A DNA stretch of 64,000 nucleotides from Apoda limacodes. Taxonomy: Eukaryota; Arthropoda; Insecta; Lepidoptera; Limacodidae. A model generated the notes under the pieces. It saw only the letters and a program-made list of their open reading frames with translations, had not been told where the DNA came from and did not search any database. Numbering within the stretch: the stretch's first letter is position 1; each line of letters opens with the position of its first letter. The position numbers and the translations under genes are program-made. The DNA is taken from NCBI GenBank assembly GCA_946406115.1, contig OX291552.1:806001-870000 (forward strand). Direction: 5' to 3'. Below, in pieces: positions 54,837-64,000 of the stretch.

Positions 54837-55205
54837 TAAGACACTAGTTGCAATTCAATTTGCAAGAGGCAAAAATAAAACTTCTATTTGTTTCTCTGTA
54901 AATAAAGAATGCAATTTTATTTATCGAGTAGGTTACACACTCATATAATTCTTACAAGACTAACACAATCTTACCTGTAAATAAAGAAACGACAATAAAA
55001 GTTTATTGTTATCACCTCTCGATGCATATAGCTTAACTAAGTACGAAATTAATTAACAAACAAGATTAAAATATAATTCAATGATCTCGGCATATTTGTC
55101 CTTGACATTTTACAATGACAGCTTGCTTGACGCCACACGACGCGGCTCCCTCACAAACTAGCAGTGCGCGCGCATACTCAAATTAAAGAGATCATTCTCT
55201 TTACA
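54837..55205 (-). repeat. 5' LTR of Gypsy-B
   Basis: Identical to 51761-52129. As the upstream LTR on the minus strand it would hold the promoter, but no TATA box was assigned. Confidence 0.95.
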
Positions 55206-55384
55206 TATAAATACTTTTATATATTTTATTTACAATCTAGTTTAGTAAAGTATTGATATTATATTTATATATACTTATCGTTATGTATAGTGATAATGAT
55301 AATGTTAACTTAAATGGTGATGATTTTATTTATTGTTTCGACGACGGATTGAAGCGCAAATCTGAATTCTCACTTCTCAGGATC

Positions 55385-57885
55385 CCTGAAAAATTTTAAT
55401 GCTGTTCATATAAATGCCCAGAGTATTCCAGCACATTATTCCAATATGCTAGCATCTTTCGACAACAAAATAATTCACGCTATTCTCATATCAGAATCTT
55501 GGCTGAAACCTTGCTTACAATCTACTTCTTACTCATTACCAGGGTTTCAGTTAATTCGTAATGATCGCAAAGACAAAGGTGGTGGTAGGGTGCCAATCTA
55601 CCTTCGCTCTTATATACCTTATTCTATAGTTAATCTGTCTAATCATCCTATATCTTCTTATATAGCTGAGCATCTTTTTATAGACATTAGTATCCCTAAT
55701 ACTAAAATTTTACTTGGCGTATATTATAGCCCATATCTTCATTCTAATTACTTTACCTCTTTTGAAAAATTTCTTGAGAACCTCACACCTCAATATGATC
55801 ATACAATCATCATGGGTGACTTTAATACTTGTCTTTTAAATAATGACAACCGTAGCCTTCGACTTAAGTCAATGGTAGAGGGATGTAACTTGCACGTACT
55901 TCCACTTTATGCTACTCACTTCTTTCCCCATAGTACACCGTCTCTTCTGGACCTAATAATAATTTCTTCTCCTTCACATATTATTAAACATGATCAGTGC
56001 GCTGCTGACGCTTTTTCCTACCATGACTTGGTTTATCTATCTTATAAAATCCGCCTTCCTAAAGCTAAGTCGAGATTACTTCTGCAACGTAATTTGAGTG
56101 GGATGGATACTCAACGCTTATATGATGATGCACTGAAAATCAACTGGGATTCGTTCATGAAAGCATCTACAATGGATGAAAAAATTAAATTGTTTAACTC
56201 ACAAATTACGAGTCTTTATGACACTCATGCTCCCATCCGTGCAGTAAAAGTTAAGCATCTTCATACTCCATGGCTCACAAATGAGATCAAAGCATTAATG
56301 ATAAAAAGAAATCGTGCTAAGGCAAAATGCAAAAGGCATGTGATAACAATTTTACTAATTATAAGCTTTTGAGGAATCGCTGCAATAGGATGTGTAGGGA
56401 TGCAAAACGACGCCATATCCATAAATCCGTAGAAGACGGTAATCCAGCAAAGTCCTGGACTTTTCTAAAATCACTGGGAGTTGGTAAATCTAATCATTCT
56501 CCTATTCCTAATGAAATTGATATTAATGTCCTCAACCAATATTTTTCTTTTAAGGTTTTCATTGTTGATAGCAAAAAAACTGCTGCAATAAACTCTCTTT
56601 CAAAAACGCCAACTCCTGACTTCTCTCCTTTTGTTCTGAATCGATTTTCTGATTGTGATGTTAAGAAGAACATTCTGTCCATTTCTTCCAATGCCGTTGG
56701 TAATGACTGCATTAGCCGTAACATCATCATCCCAATTCTTGACACCGCTGTTCCTGTTATAACACATATCTTGAATCACTCCATATCTACCTGTATCTTT
56801 CCTGAATCATGAAAAAGATACTATCATCATTCCTTTACCAAAAAAATCCAACCTTTCTTCGTTTTCCGACTTCATACCTATATCTATTCTTCCTTTCCTA
56901 TCAAAGGTTCTTTAATGTGTTATTCAACAACAGTTGTCTTTTTATCTGACAAAAAATAATTTGTTAAGTCCCTTTCAATCCGTCCTGGTCATAGTACGGC
57001 TACTGCACTTGTTAAAATAAATGATGACATTCGTCTAGGTATGGAATGTAGGAGGGTCACCATATTAACATTACTACATTTTAGCAATGCTTTTGGTACG
57101 GTCGACCTTGATATTTTGCTAACTGTACTTCGTTCTCTTAACATATCTCCAACAGTTATCGATTGGTTTAATAGTTGCTTGCGAGGACGCCGACAACGCA
57201 TTAAGGTTGATGATTCGTTCTCTGCCCACTGCAACACTTCCGCTGGCGTTCCGCAAGGTGGCGTGTTGTCACCACTTCTCTTTGCTATTTTTATCAATCT
57301 AATTAAATCTCATATATCTTCTCTCTACCATATTTATGTAGACGATCATCAAAAACACTCGCAAGCTTCCATCGATGGGTTACCAAGTGCTATTGCGGTA
57401 ATTAATCAGGACCTCTCACGCATTGTTGACTGGAGTGAGTCTAATGTCCCAGTTGTAAACCCAAATAAAACACAAGTTATCATCGTGGGGAGTAAGAGAC
57501 TTATCGCCAAAATCGATAGACAACAACTGCCATTAGTCTATGCTAATAAAGTGCCTGTTCCATATAATGATACTGTGAAAACCTTGGGTATACTCTTAGA
57601 CGAAACACTATCGTGGGGTCCACAAGTTAAAGAAATTAGCAAAAAATATTTGTTGCAGCAAAAATAACTTCCTACCCATCCTCACTGAAATTACACTTGC
57701 TGAATCACTACTTCTTCGTATTCTCAACTATGCAGATGCTAGCTATCTTGATCTCACTGATTGCAGCTTGATAAACTTGAGTGTCTTCAAAATTTATGTA
57801 TAGTAAAGATCGCCATTTGTATTTTTTTTTTCTATGTTCCTATAGTTTTTGTTATATTTTGTGCTATAAAGTTTATTATTATTAT
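55385..57885 (+). pseudogene. LINE-F: Jockey/CR1-type LINE ORF2 (EN and RT)
   Basis: The endonuclease (55385-56372) starts FNAVHINAQSIPAHYSN and has LISESWLKPC (catalytic Glu), IIMGDFNTCLL and FSYHDLVYLS. A frameshift near 56340 leads into the linker (RMCRDAKRRHIH; WTFLKSLGVGKSNH). RT is broken between 56812 and 57040. It resumes with LLHFSNAFGTVDLD, AGVPQGGVLSPLLF and the catalytic box YVDD (near 57335), ending in the thumb (NPNKTQVIIVGSKRL). The C-terminal region is shortened. The 3' end is TATAAAGTTTATTATTATTAT (57865-57885). Several frameshifts and stops are visible. Confidence 0.88.
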
Positions 57886-57959
57886 CTCTTTATTCATTTT
57901 TGTTCTTAATTTTATAGTTTTTTACAATATAGTATAAAAAAAAAACAAACATATTTTAT

Positions 57960-58365
57960 AAAAAACTTAAAAAAAGAGTGCTCGCCGGCAGCGAGGCAAG
58001 GCCCAAACTACCGGTGGTCAGGGCTGCAGACTAAGGAACCTCCTGACAATACGTGCCGTGTCCAAAATCACTGCCTTCTGCATCCTACCCTTGAGCCAAC
58101 TTTCCAGCGAGAGCTTCTTGAGATGTTGGTCGAGGCTCTTCGCTATCAAGCCGTTCACCGAAACGACCATCGGGATAATGATCGTCGAATCAACATCCCA
58201 CATGGCGGTAACCTCGTGAGCCAGATCAAGGTACTTGCTGAGCTTTTCCTTTTCCGCCTTCACGAGGTTCTCGTCATGTGGTATTGTGATATCGACGAGC
58301 ATCGCCTTGCGCTGGGATCGGTCGACCAACACGATATCAGGCTTATAGCAAACAATAGTCCTGTC
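57960..58365 (-). pseudogene. C-terminal fragment of a LINE with restriction-like endonuclease
   Basis: Minus-strand frame 58332-58018, extending upstream without ATG to about 58365, reads KPDIVLVDRSQRKAML then VDITIPHDENLVKAEKEKLS and YLDLAHEVTAMW. The spacing PD-(14 residues)-D fits the catalytic core of restriction-like endonucleases at the C-terminus of R2/R4-type LINEs, a different nuclease from that of the Jockey types here. It ends with RIVRRFLSLQP and a GC-rich 3' UTR (GGGCCTTGCCTCGCTGCC). An ATT-rich run bounds it at 58365. The clade is inferred. Confidence 0.6.
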
Positions 58366-58390
58366 AATTATTATTATTTCTTGACTTACA

Positions 58391-58500
58391 GAGTTTTCTG
58401 CAGACTTTACGTAAAGTTAGCAGAACACTAACAAAAAATAGGATTTAGAGAAAACCAAATACATAGGAATTTGCCGCTAATTTTCCGTGAAAATCCCAAT
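58391..58500 (+). repeat. dispersed repeat, also at 62735-62860
   Basis: ACAGAGTTTTCTGCAGACTT followed by TACGTAAAGTTAG is the reverse complement of sequence at 62740-62775, and TTTGCCGCTAATTTTCCGTG echoes the same copy. It may be the leader of a LINE, because 50390-50425 (just 5' of an ORF1) shares GTGAAAAAATAAAATTTGCC with it. Confidence 0.55.
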
Positions 58501-58748
58501 TTATAGTTTGACAGTAATAGGTAGGTGCTCTCCTACTTCTAAAGTACAGTTGAAATAGTTAAGTTAATATATCTGTTCAAATTCAAAATATCTATTGGAT
58601 GTATTTGATGTAACATTTAAATCATCTTGAGATTCGTTATTGTACTCGTTAAAAAAAATCTGAACCCATAAGGCAAACATAATATCAGCTAGAAATCTTT
58701 GAGAGATATTGGCACTGTGTTGCTGTATGTAAAATTTCTTAGAACACA

Positions 58749-59655
58749 TCTATACATATAAAAGGGTTTGTCCTGAATGACTGATGCACAGCCTAAACCG
58801 CTGATCGTAGAGACCTGAAACTTGGAGGGTGTGTTCTTTGTATGACGTAGGCATATGATAAGATAAGGTTTTACTGAAAGGGTGAAGTGCGAGTCGGATT
58901 CATGCAATAAGGGTAAACCGATTGTAATGAAATTTTGGTAAGTTGTTATACACAAGCCGGGGGATGTTTCTGAAAAAGAAAAAAAAGGGTCAAGTGCGAG
59001 TGAGACAGGGTAAAGTGCGAGTGAGACACTTGACCCTAAGTGCAAGTCGGACTCGCGTAATAAGGGTTTACTCGGTTCAATTGGTTTACCGATTGTAATG
59101 AAATTTTGGTAACTTTTATGCACACGCTGGGGAATGTCACTGAGAAAGAAAAAATAGTCAAGTGCGAGTCGAACTCGCGCAATAGGGGTAAACCGATTGT
59201 AATGAAATTTTGGTAAGTTGTTATGCACACGCTGGGGAAGGTTTTTAAAAAAGAATCAACGTTCGCCGGTTCAGCTATATTTATATAAAAGAAAAATTGA
59301 CTGGCTGACTGACTAATCGATCAATGAACAGCTGAAACCGCTGTGTCTAGAAGCATGACTTTTTGCAAAAACGTTCCTTAAATTACGTAAGTGTGCAAAG
59401 AAGGGATTTTAAGAAATTAATCCCCTAAGGGGGTAAAATATGGGTTGGCAGTTTGCATGGAAATGGCTAAAACTTGGCGTAAACGTTAAAAATTAAGATT
59501 CATGTGATTCACCGTTTATGTAAAATTATTCCCTAGACGGCAAAATAGAGGATACAAATGTGTATGAGAATTCCGATATTATTGTATGTAAAACAGTAAA
59601 TAGTCAACCGTTTTTTTTTTAAGTTTACGCAGATGAAGTTGCGGGTAAAAGCTAG
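58749..59655 (+). mobile_element. Helitron pieces: two 5' ends, one 3' end
   Basis: TCTATACATATAAAAG at 58749 and TCAGCTATATTTATATAAAA at 59271 both resemble the 5' start of the 37657 Helitron, each followed by CTGA.TGACTGA.-type text and CAGC..AAACCGCTG. One 3' end is present: GCGGGTAAAAGCTAG at 59641-59655, followed by T. The later 5' end plus this 3' end (59271-59655, 385 bp) make a short Helitron. The earlier one is an incomplete or hosting copy. No coding capacity. Its 3' edge interrupts a LINE-E copy. Confidence 0.65.
58883..59255 (+). repeat. array of three AAGTGCGAGTCGGACTCGC repeat units
   Basis: Units starting near 58883, 59036 and 59160 share AAGTGCGAGTCGGA(C/T)TC, AATAAGGGTAAACCGATTG, TAATGAAATTTTGGTAA and GCACACGCTGGGGAA. 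Between units 1 and 2 a 10-bp inverted repeat (GGGTCAAGTG / CACTTGACCC, 58987-59036) frames two extra GTGCGAGTGAGACA words. Frames through the array repeat the same peptide and are not genes. Confidence 0.8.
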
Positions 59656-61075
59656 TCCCAATATAAAAGCGGTAAACCACACACAGGAAGGCAAAGTCTC
59701 TCCTCAGACATAAGGGTTCGAGACGGCTTGTGAGTTTGGGATCGTCGAAGATTCTCACAGCCCGTCGTTGAACCGAGTCAAAAGGGCCAAGCTGGTATCC
59801 GGGTGCACCCGCCCAGAGATGGCAGCAGTACTCCATATGAGGCCGGATTTGCGACTTGTAAAGCAGCAACCTTAGCTCCAAAGTAAAGTACTGCTTCGCT
59901 CAGTTGAGTACACCAAGTTTTTTGGACGCCAGCTTCTTGCAAATGATCTTAGAACTGAACATCACTGGAGATTCATCACCGAGGATCCCAATGCTCTTGG
60001 TGATGGAAAGGGGAGTGTTCTGGAATCGTAAGACCACAGTAAATGGGATTTTCTTAGGGGAGAACGCGCAGACTTGTGTCTTCTTAGGGTTGAATCGGAC
60101 CAAGTTTTCCCGTCCCCATTCACAGACCTTGGTCGGAGTGGTCTCGATTTGAGACACAAGTTTTTCGCGCTTTTCCTCCAAATAGGAACGAGAGATGTTT
60201 GCACGGCCCTTGTAATAAGTGGTTCCAGTGCTGTCATCTGCAGAGTATTATTGATGTCTATTTCATTGATATGCAGTAGAAATAGTGTAGGAGCCAGAAC
60301 AGAGCCTTACAGGACACCAGCATTATTGTCCATGCTATCAGGGAAACTACAGTCAACTACTACAACTACTACGTATGAGTCTGCTGGACAAAAAGCTAGC
60401 CACCCATTTGCACAAACCCTCAACTTCGTAAGATGGCAATTTCTATAGAAGACCCCAGTGCCAGGCCCGATCGAACGCCTTCACTGTGTCCAGGCTACAT
60501 GCCAATGATCCCTCTGACTCTCAATGACTAGTGCCCGGTGTGTGAAATAGACTAGTCGAGCGACCGTGTCGAAAGCTATATTGACGTTCGCTGACCAGTT
60601 CGTGTTTTTCTAGGTATCTTAGCAGCTGCGTATTGATCATAAGCTCTATCACCTTGGAGAAGAGAGAGGTAATAACAATTGGCCTGTCTTTCGGTGGATC
60701 TGATCTATCACCGTTTTTGGGCACCGGGTGCACATTCGCAGTCTTCCAGAAAGAAATTGCCTGTTGTGGTAGCAGAGCGCGAAGAGGCGCTTGAGTACAC
60801 GACACAACACAGGAGCACACTGTTTAAGCACTACTGCTGGTATACCGTCTGGGCCACTCAACTCATGAACATGTAGAGAAAGCAATGACTGCCGGACCTC
60901 CCGTTGTGTTATGGAGATTTCCGGCATGGTCTTACCGCACCACGCTATAGTAGTTTGTACAGCGCCTATTTGTTCATATTCGAGTTTGAGGCAAAGAGAC
61001 TACCAAGTAGTTCGGCTTTCTCTTAAGCACTATAGGTCAAGTCAACACCGATCTTTCGCAGTGGAAGATGGTCAT
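59656..61075 (-). pseudogene. LINE-E family copy, truncated at both ends
   Basis: The minus strand matches LINE-E ORF2 from the linker (LLGSLFASNSN, 61000) through RT (MPEISITQREVRQSLLSLHV, NAGVL-region, Y.DD region near 60240, VRFNPKKTQVCAF) to the C-terminal block (PHMEYCCHLWAGAPGYQL, 59800). It breaks off at 59656, where the Helitron 3' end begins. It contains several frameshifts and stops. The 5' edge near 61080 abuts the EEADTR-family remnant. Confidence 0.85.
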
Positions 61076-61087
61076 AAAAATAGATCA

Positions 61088-61800
61088 TTAATAAAATAGG
61101 ACATCGGTGTCAGGGCTGCGCACTGTCAACTTTTCAAATCCCAAATTTTTAAAATCTATACCATGAAGAACATATCGTGTGTCTGCTTCCTCATGATAGG
61201 ATTGCAAGTGGTCAATATTTCGAAAGAGGTTCGTGCTTACGACTTTGGCTTCAGGAAAACCTCCAGAATTCAGAAGCTCGTAATTGGCGTCAAGCTTCAA
61301 GGCTTATTTAGTAATTCCTATGGACATAAACACTGCAAGGCTTGTTTTATTTGAAACCGAGTGAATGAAACGATCCCACTTCCTGGGAAGGAGTGCCTCT
61401 CGACCTGAAATTTTGTGGTCAATAGAATCCATCGAATGCCCTCGTTTTGAACGTGTTCTAGATTTGATAGATGCCTTGTAATAATGATCAAATAGGACAA
61501 AAATACTTCGACATTCCATTTTATTGGAATTCCAAGTTAAATGGTCGTAAGAATACGTCACTGAAATCACCAAAAGTCTTTGTACTTTTTGTTTCCCAAT
61601 AGCTTGTATTAAAACAAATCCATCGAATGTAATGTTTACGCAATGCAAACGCCTCCTTGAATCGCTGGATACTATTTTCGTTGCTTTTCTGACATTTGCG
61701 CTGTATTCAGACTGACAAATACGGCAAAGATTTCAGTTTATTTTGGCCTTTTCTTCTCGCTTAGGTAAACTAACCGACCCGACAGAACCTTCAACTTCAT
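61088..61800 (-). pseudogene. EEADTR/DTDV-family gene remnant (function unknown)
   Basis: Reading the minus strand: LCRICQSEYSANVRKATK (near 61735), then ITFDGFVLIQAIGKQK, WNSNKMECRSIFVLFDHYY and TRSKRGHSMDSIDHKI (61304-61648). After a stop come LLNSGGFPEAKVVSTNLF and SYHEEADTRYVLHGIDFK, ending VRSPDTDVLFY (61088-61300). This block order is that of large multicopy families seen in cnidarians, fish and arthropods, with a conserved HEEADTR and an acidic DTDV, probably transposon-borne. The acidic spacing suggests a nuclease-like fold (inference). The frame ends at the edge of the LINE-E copy. Confidence 0.6.
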
Positions 61801-61904
61801 GTTTACTTGCTAACTGATATATACATAGGTATGTAACTTAAAGTGTAGGATAAGTATGTATTATTTATTAAGTTTCTAACACAACCAAATAAAACTAATT
61901 AGGT

Positions 61905-62150
61905 ACATACAGAGCCACTACGGTGCACAAACAGAGCGAGAGACCGAGTGACTGACGTGCGTGAGACGTCGTCGTTGAGCTGGCCATTCGGCCAATATCC
62001 GTTTCGGTCGTCGCAAACTCGCCCGGGATATCGGTGATAACTTTTTTATTTTCTGACCTGTCTTCTAAACCTATCTATGTCATTAACTGGTTAAATTCAA
62101 CAAAACTAAAAATACCTTTGTTGGAAATTCCCTTTCTTTCTGAATATTAA
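61905..62150. other. GC-richer patch, possible promoter-like region
   Basis: CG-containing words cluster at 61925-62035 (GACGTCGTCGTTGAGC; CGTTTCGGTCGTCGCAAACT; CGCCCGGGATATCGG) between AT-rich flanks. No frame is supported. It could be a 5' exon or promoter for the frame that follows at 62151, but nothing proves it. Confidence 0.25.
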
Positions 62151-62507
62151 ATAAACTATGGTATTTACAAAAATTATTGTAAGACACGATATGTTAAGTA
62201 TTTTATCACCTATGATATGACACCCTATTTGTTGAAATCGGGTAAGTGGTTATTGAGAAATTATCCAAACCCTGGTTTCCGCTTATTTTCTCGGCGCGAT
62301 AAACGGTTTATTCCTGTTCAGAAGATCATGCTGAACACAACGATACCAGTTGTCGGTAGAGGACTCTTGAGTCCGACGGGAATCTTCGAGTTTGACGACT
62401 TTCTTAAAAGCGATGAAATGAAAGAAGTTCTTCGATCTGAGGCCAAAATATTGTACACACAAATAATTTTAAATATATTACTTCGTATCTCAATCTTTAA
62501 TTTTTAA
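62151..62507 (+). CDS. unidentified open frame, possible exon
   Basis: Open for 118 codons with ATG at 62217. The sequence has a protein-like mix (FRLFSRRDKRFIPVQKIML; VGRGLLSPTGIFEFDDFLKS; EVLRSEAKILYTQ), then becomes AT-driven, so an exon might end near 62455. No repeat or transposon signature overlaps. I know no family that fits. Confidence 0.3.
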   Translation: MNYGIYKNYCKTRYVKYFITYDMTPYLLKSGKWLLRNYPNPGFRLFSRRDKRFIPVQKIMLNTTIPVVGRGLLSPTGIFEFDDFLKSDEMKEVLRSEAKILYTQIILNILLRISIFNF

Positions 62508-62734
62508 GTATTTTGTCTAGTTTTCGTGTACAAAATAGAATTTTCAATGCTGATATCATTGACACCATAATTCAAATACGTTAAATCTGTGATCAGCTCG
62601 GTGGAGCGTCCGAAAAGCAACTTAGTACCTATTGTAGAGTTACCACTTCAACCATTTAAACCGAGTTCCAACCTGGATGGCCGTTCAAAACCGTTGTGTA
62701 GATTTTTTAGCCTAGGCTGAGTTTTTGGGGTGTG

Positions 62735-62860
62735 ATGTCTAACTTTACGTAAGTTAGAAGAAAACTCTGTAACTCAAGAAATACAAAAGCGGCAAATTTT
62801 ATTTTTTCACGGTTAAATCACAGCAAATTAGCGGCAAATTACACAACTTATTTCATTTAG
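62735..62860 (-). repeat. second copy of the dispersed repeat at 58391
   Basis: CTAACTTTACGTAAGTTAG and AAAACTCTGTAA are the reverse complement of 58391-58430. The reverse complement of 62790-62830 (GTGATTTAACCGTGAAAAAA, then TAAAATTTGCCGCT) nearly equals 50392-50427. Confidence 0.6.
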
Positions 62861-62887
62861 ATTTGCGATAGTTGTTCTGCTTATTTT

Positions 62888-63247
62888 ACGTACATGCATT
62901 CTAAGGCTGGGTGTACTTCAGTGCGGAGAGTTACGTACATGCATTCTAAGGCTGGGTGTACTTCAGTGCGGAGAGTTACGTACATGCATTCTAAGGCTGG
63001 GTGTACTTCAGTGCGGAGAGTTACGTACATGCATTCTAAGGCTGGGTGTACATCAGTGCGGAGAGTTACGTACATGCATTCTAAGGCTGGGTGTACTTCA
63101 GTGCGGAGAGTTACGTACATGCATTCTAAGGCTGGGTGTACATCAGTGCGGAGAGTTACGTACATGCATTCTAAGGCTGGGTGTACATCAGTGCGGAGAG
63201 TTACGTACATGCATTCTAAGGCTGGGTGTACATCAGTGCGGAGAGTT
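62888..63247. repeat. 45-bp minisatellite, exactly 8 copies
   Basis: Eight head-to-tail 45-bp units containing ACGTACATGCATTCTAAGG, differing only at one T/A position (T,T,T,A,T,A,A,A by eye). Because 45 is divisible by three, both strands stay open as 15-residue repeats. The adjacent unit-to-unit identity argues for recent expansion. There are no spacers, so it is not CRISPR-like. Confidence 0.97.
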
Positions 63248-63520
63248 ACGGTGCGTATTCAAAATCACACTTTGATTTGAACTGAAAATCAAGTTGATGA
63301 AAATTTGTTACTTAGCAATAGTTAAAAGCGGACCTTGAAATTTTTTAAAACCATACGAGTCGGAGGCTATCAGTTAAAAAAAAAGAAGCGTTTCGAGCAC
63401 CATTGCGGCGTTTTGTGCGTGTGCTTGGGGTTTCATATACCTAAGTACCATAGAGTGCTAACATTCCGTTCCGTCAACAGAAATCTGCATGCGATTCTTT
63501 CTCGCAGTACGCGCACTTTC

Positions 63521-63579
63521 GTTGTGTCGTTGTGTCGTTGTGTCGTTGTGTCGTTGTGTCGTTGTGTCGTTGTGTCGTT
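63521..63579. repeat. 8-bp tandem repeat (GTTGTGTC)n, about 7 copies
   Basis: Perfect 8-bp periodicity. The ORF at 63335-63685 crosses it and is not supported. Confidence 0.93.
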
Positions 63580-63734
63580 CGCACGACAATTCGCACGGTG
63601 GGCTTTATATTTCTATTCCGATAACAGAACTGTTTTGATTCATCCGACATTATATATCTTAACAGACAGCGGAAGGAAAACTTGATTTAGTGGTTTTAAA
63701 TATAGATACGGTTCCATACCCATGCTTGCTTGTA

Positions 63735-64000
63735 GCTTCGTCATATCTGTGCTTCCTTCTGTTTGTCAGATATTAGGGTTCCGTAGTCAAGCGGCATAAA
63801 CGGATCATGTACACCGTTCTTCCATTTGACAATGCCGGTAAAAAACGGTAGCCATTATTCAAATTCGTCATATCTGTCCGTCTGTCCTTAAGCGGTTGGT
63901 ATTTATACCTACGTAGCCAAACAGTAAAAAGCAATAGTAAGAACTCTTATAGTTTCGTCGTGTATATCTTAATTTGTTTTTAGGGTTCCGTAGATACCTT
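63735..64000 (+). repeat. copies of the AGGGTTCCGTAG lepidopteran repeat
   Basis: A copy head at 63769 (TTAGGGTTCCGTAGTCAA) is followed by ATATCTGTCCGTCTGTCC at 63871. A second head starts at 63977 (TTTTTAGGGTTCCGTAG) and runs off the window. A GTCATATCTGTGC piece just upstream suggests a third. Non-coding. Confidence 0.65.

Larger units (their letters stand above)
51761..55205 (-). mobile_element. Gypsy-B: Ty3/Gypsy element with identical LTRs and rearranged interior
   Basis: Two 369-bp direct repeats (51761-52129 and 54837-55205), identical as far as I can read, flank 2.7 kb. TATA on each side (51757-51760; 55206-55209) fits a 4-bp target duplication, though it lies in a TA run. On the minus strand a long pol ORF (RT C-terminal part, RNase H, integrase) precedes the polypurine tract and the 3' LTR. 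Upstream, the protease end and RT start lie on the opposite strand, and most of gag is absent. The element could not make its own full set of proteins. LTR identity indicates a young insertion. Confidence 0.9.

Noticed and set aside
58689..59230. 179- and 64-codon minus-strand ORFs
   Set aside because: They translate the three-unit GTCGGACTCGC repeat array and repeat the same peptide.
62881..63280. ORFs on both strands and possible CRISPR-like array
   Set aside because: The frames are created by a 45-bp tandem repeat. Units abut without spacers and the genome is eukaryotic.

Overview
The window reads as AT-rich nuclear DNA of a moth or butterfly (Lepidoptera). I base this on dispersed motifs I know from lepidopteran genomes: AGGGTTCCGTAGTCAA followed by GTCCGTCCGTC runs, AAGTGCGAGTCGGACTCGC, the LINE 3' end CCGCTTACCATCAGG, and short Helitrons ending in AAAAGCTAGT. 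There are spliced genes inside a transposon, many microsatellites, and no operons. I found no host gene I can name. Nearly all readable coding sequence belongs to transposable elements, most of them broken.

Layout. 1-5.1 kb: two decayed Jockey/CR1-type LINEs and a BEL/Pao gag scrap. 5.2-13.6 kb: mostly non-coding, with two unidentified minus-strand open stretches, minisatellites, a tRNA-derived repeat, one possible exon and a roughly 500-bp tandem duplication. 14.1-22.3 kb: a complete-looking PIF/Harbinger DNA transposon with about 430-bp terminal inverted repeats, a four-exon Myb/SANT-like gene (+) and a five-exon DDE transposase gene (-), each disabled by a few identifiable lesions. 24.7-28.6 kb and 31.4-33.8 kb: two copies of one BEL/Pao family, the second an internal-deletion derivative. 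Between them lie a 43-bp minisatellite, a LINE 3' end, a 780-bp foldback element and a Pif1/Helitron helicase scrap. 35.3-36.5 kb: a common lepidopteran repeat split by a LINE fragment.

36.6-46.9 kb is a nested structure. A minus-strand Ty3/Gypsy element (Gypsy-A) carries a 2.55-kb Helitron in its integrase, a 3.6-kb LINE with an uninterrupted 1025-codon EN-RT ORF between RNase H and integrase, and a LINE 3' scrap in one LTR. 48-58.4 kb holds LINE ORF1 and ORF2 remnants. Among them is a second Gypsy element (Gypsy-B, 51761-55205) whose 369-bp LTRs look identical but whose interior contains an inverted segment. 58.4-64 kb: Helitron pieces, an array of the GTCGGACTCGC repeat, a LINE copy abutting a remnant of the widespread but functionally obscure EEADTR/DTDV gene family, an unidentified open frame, an exact 45-bp x 8 minisatellite and further dispersed repeats.

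The genes do not form a host pathway. They are independent transposons inserted into one another, so the order of insertion can be read directly from interrupted frames and repeats. Family assignments rest on motifs recognised by eye; no database search was run.
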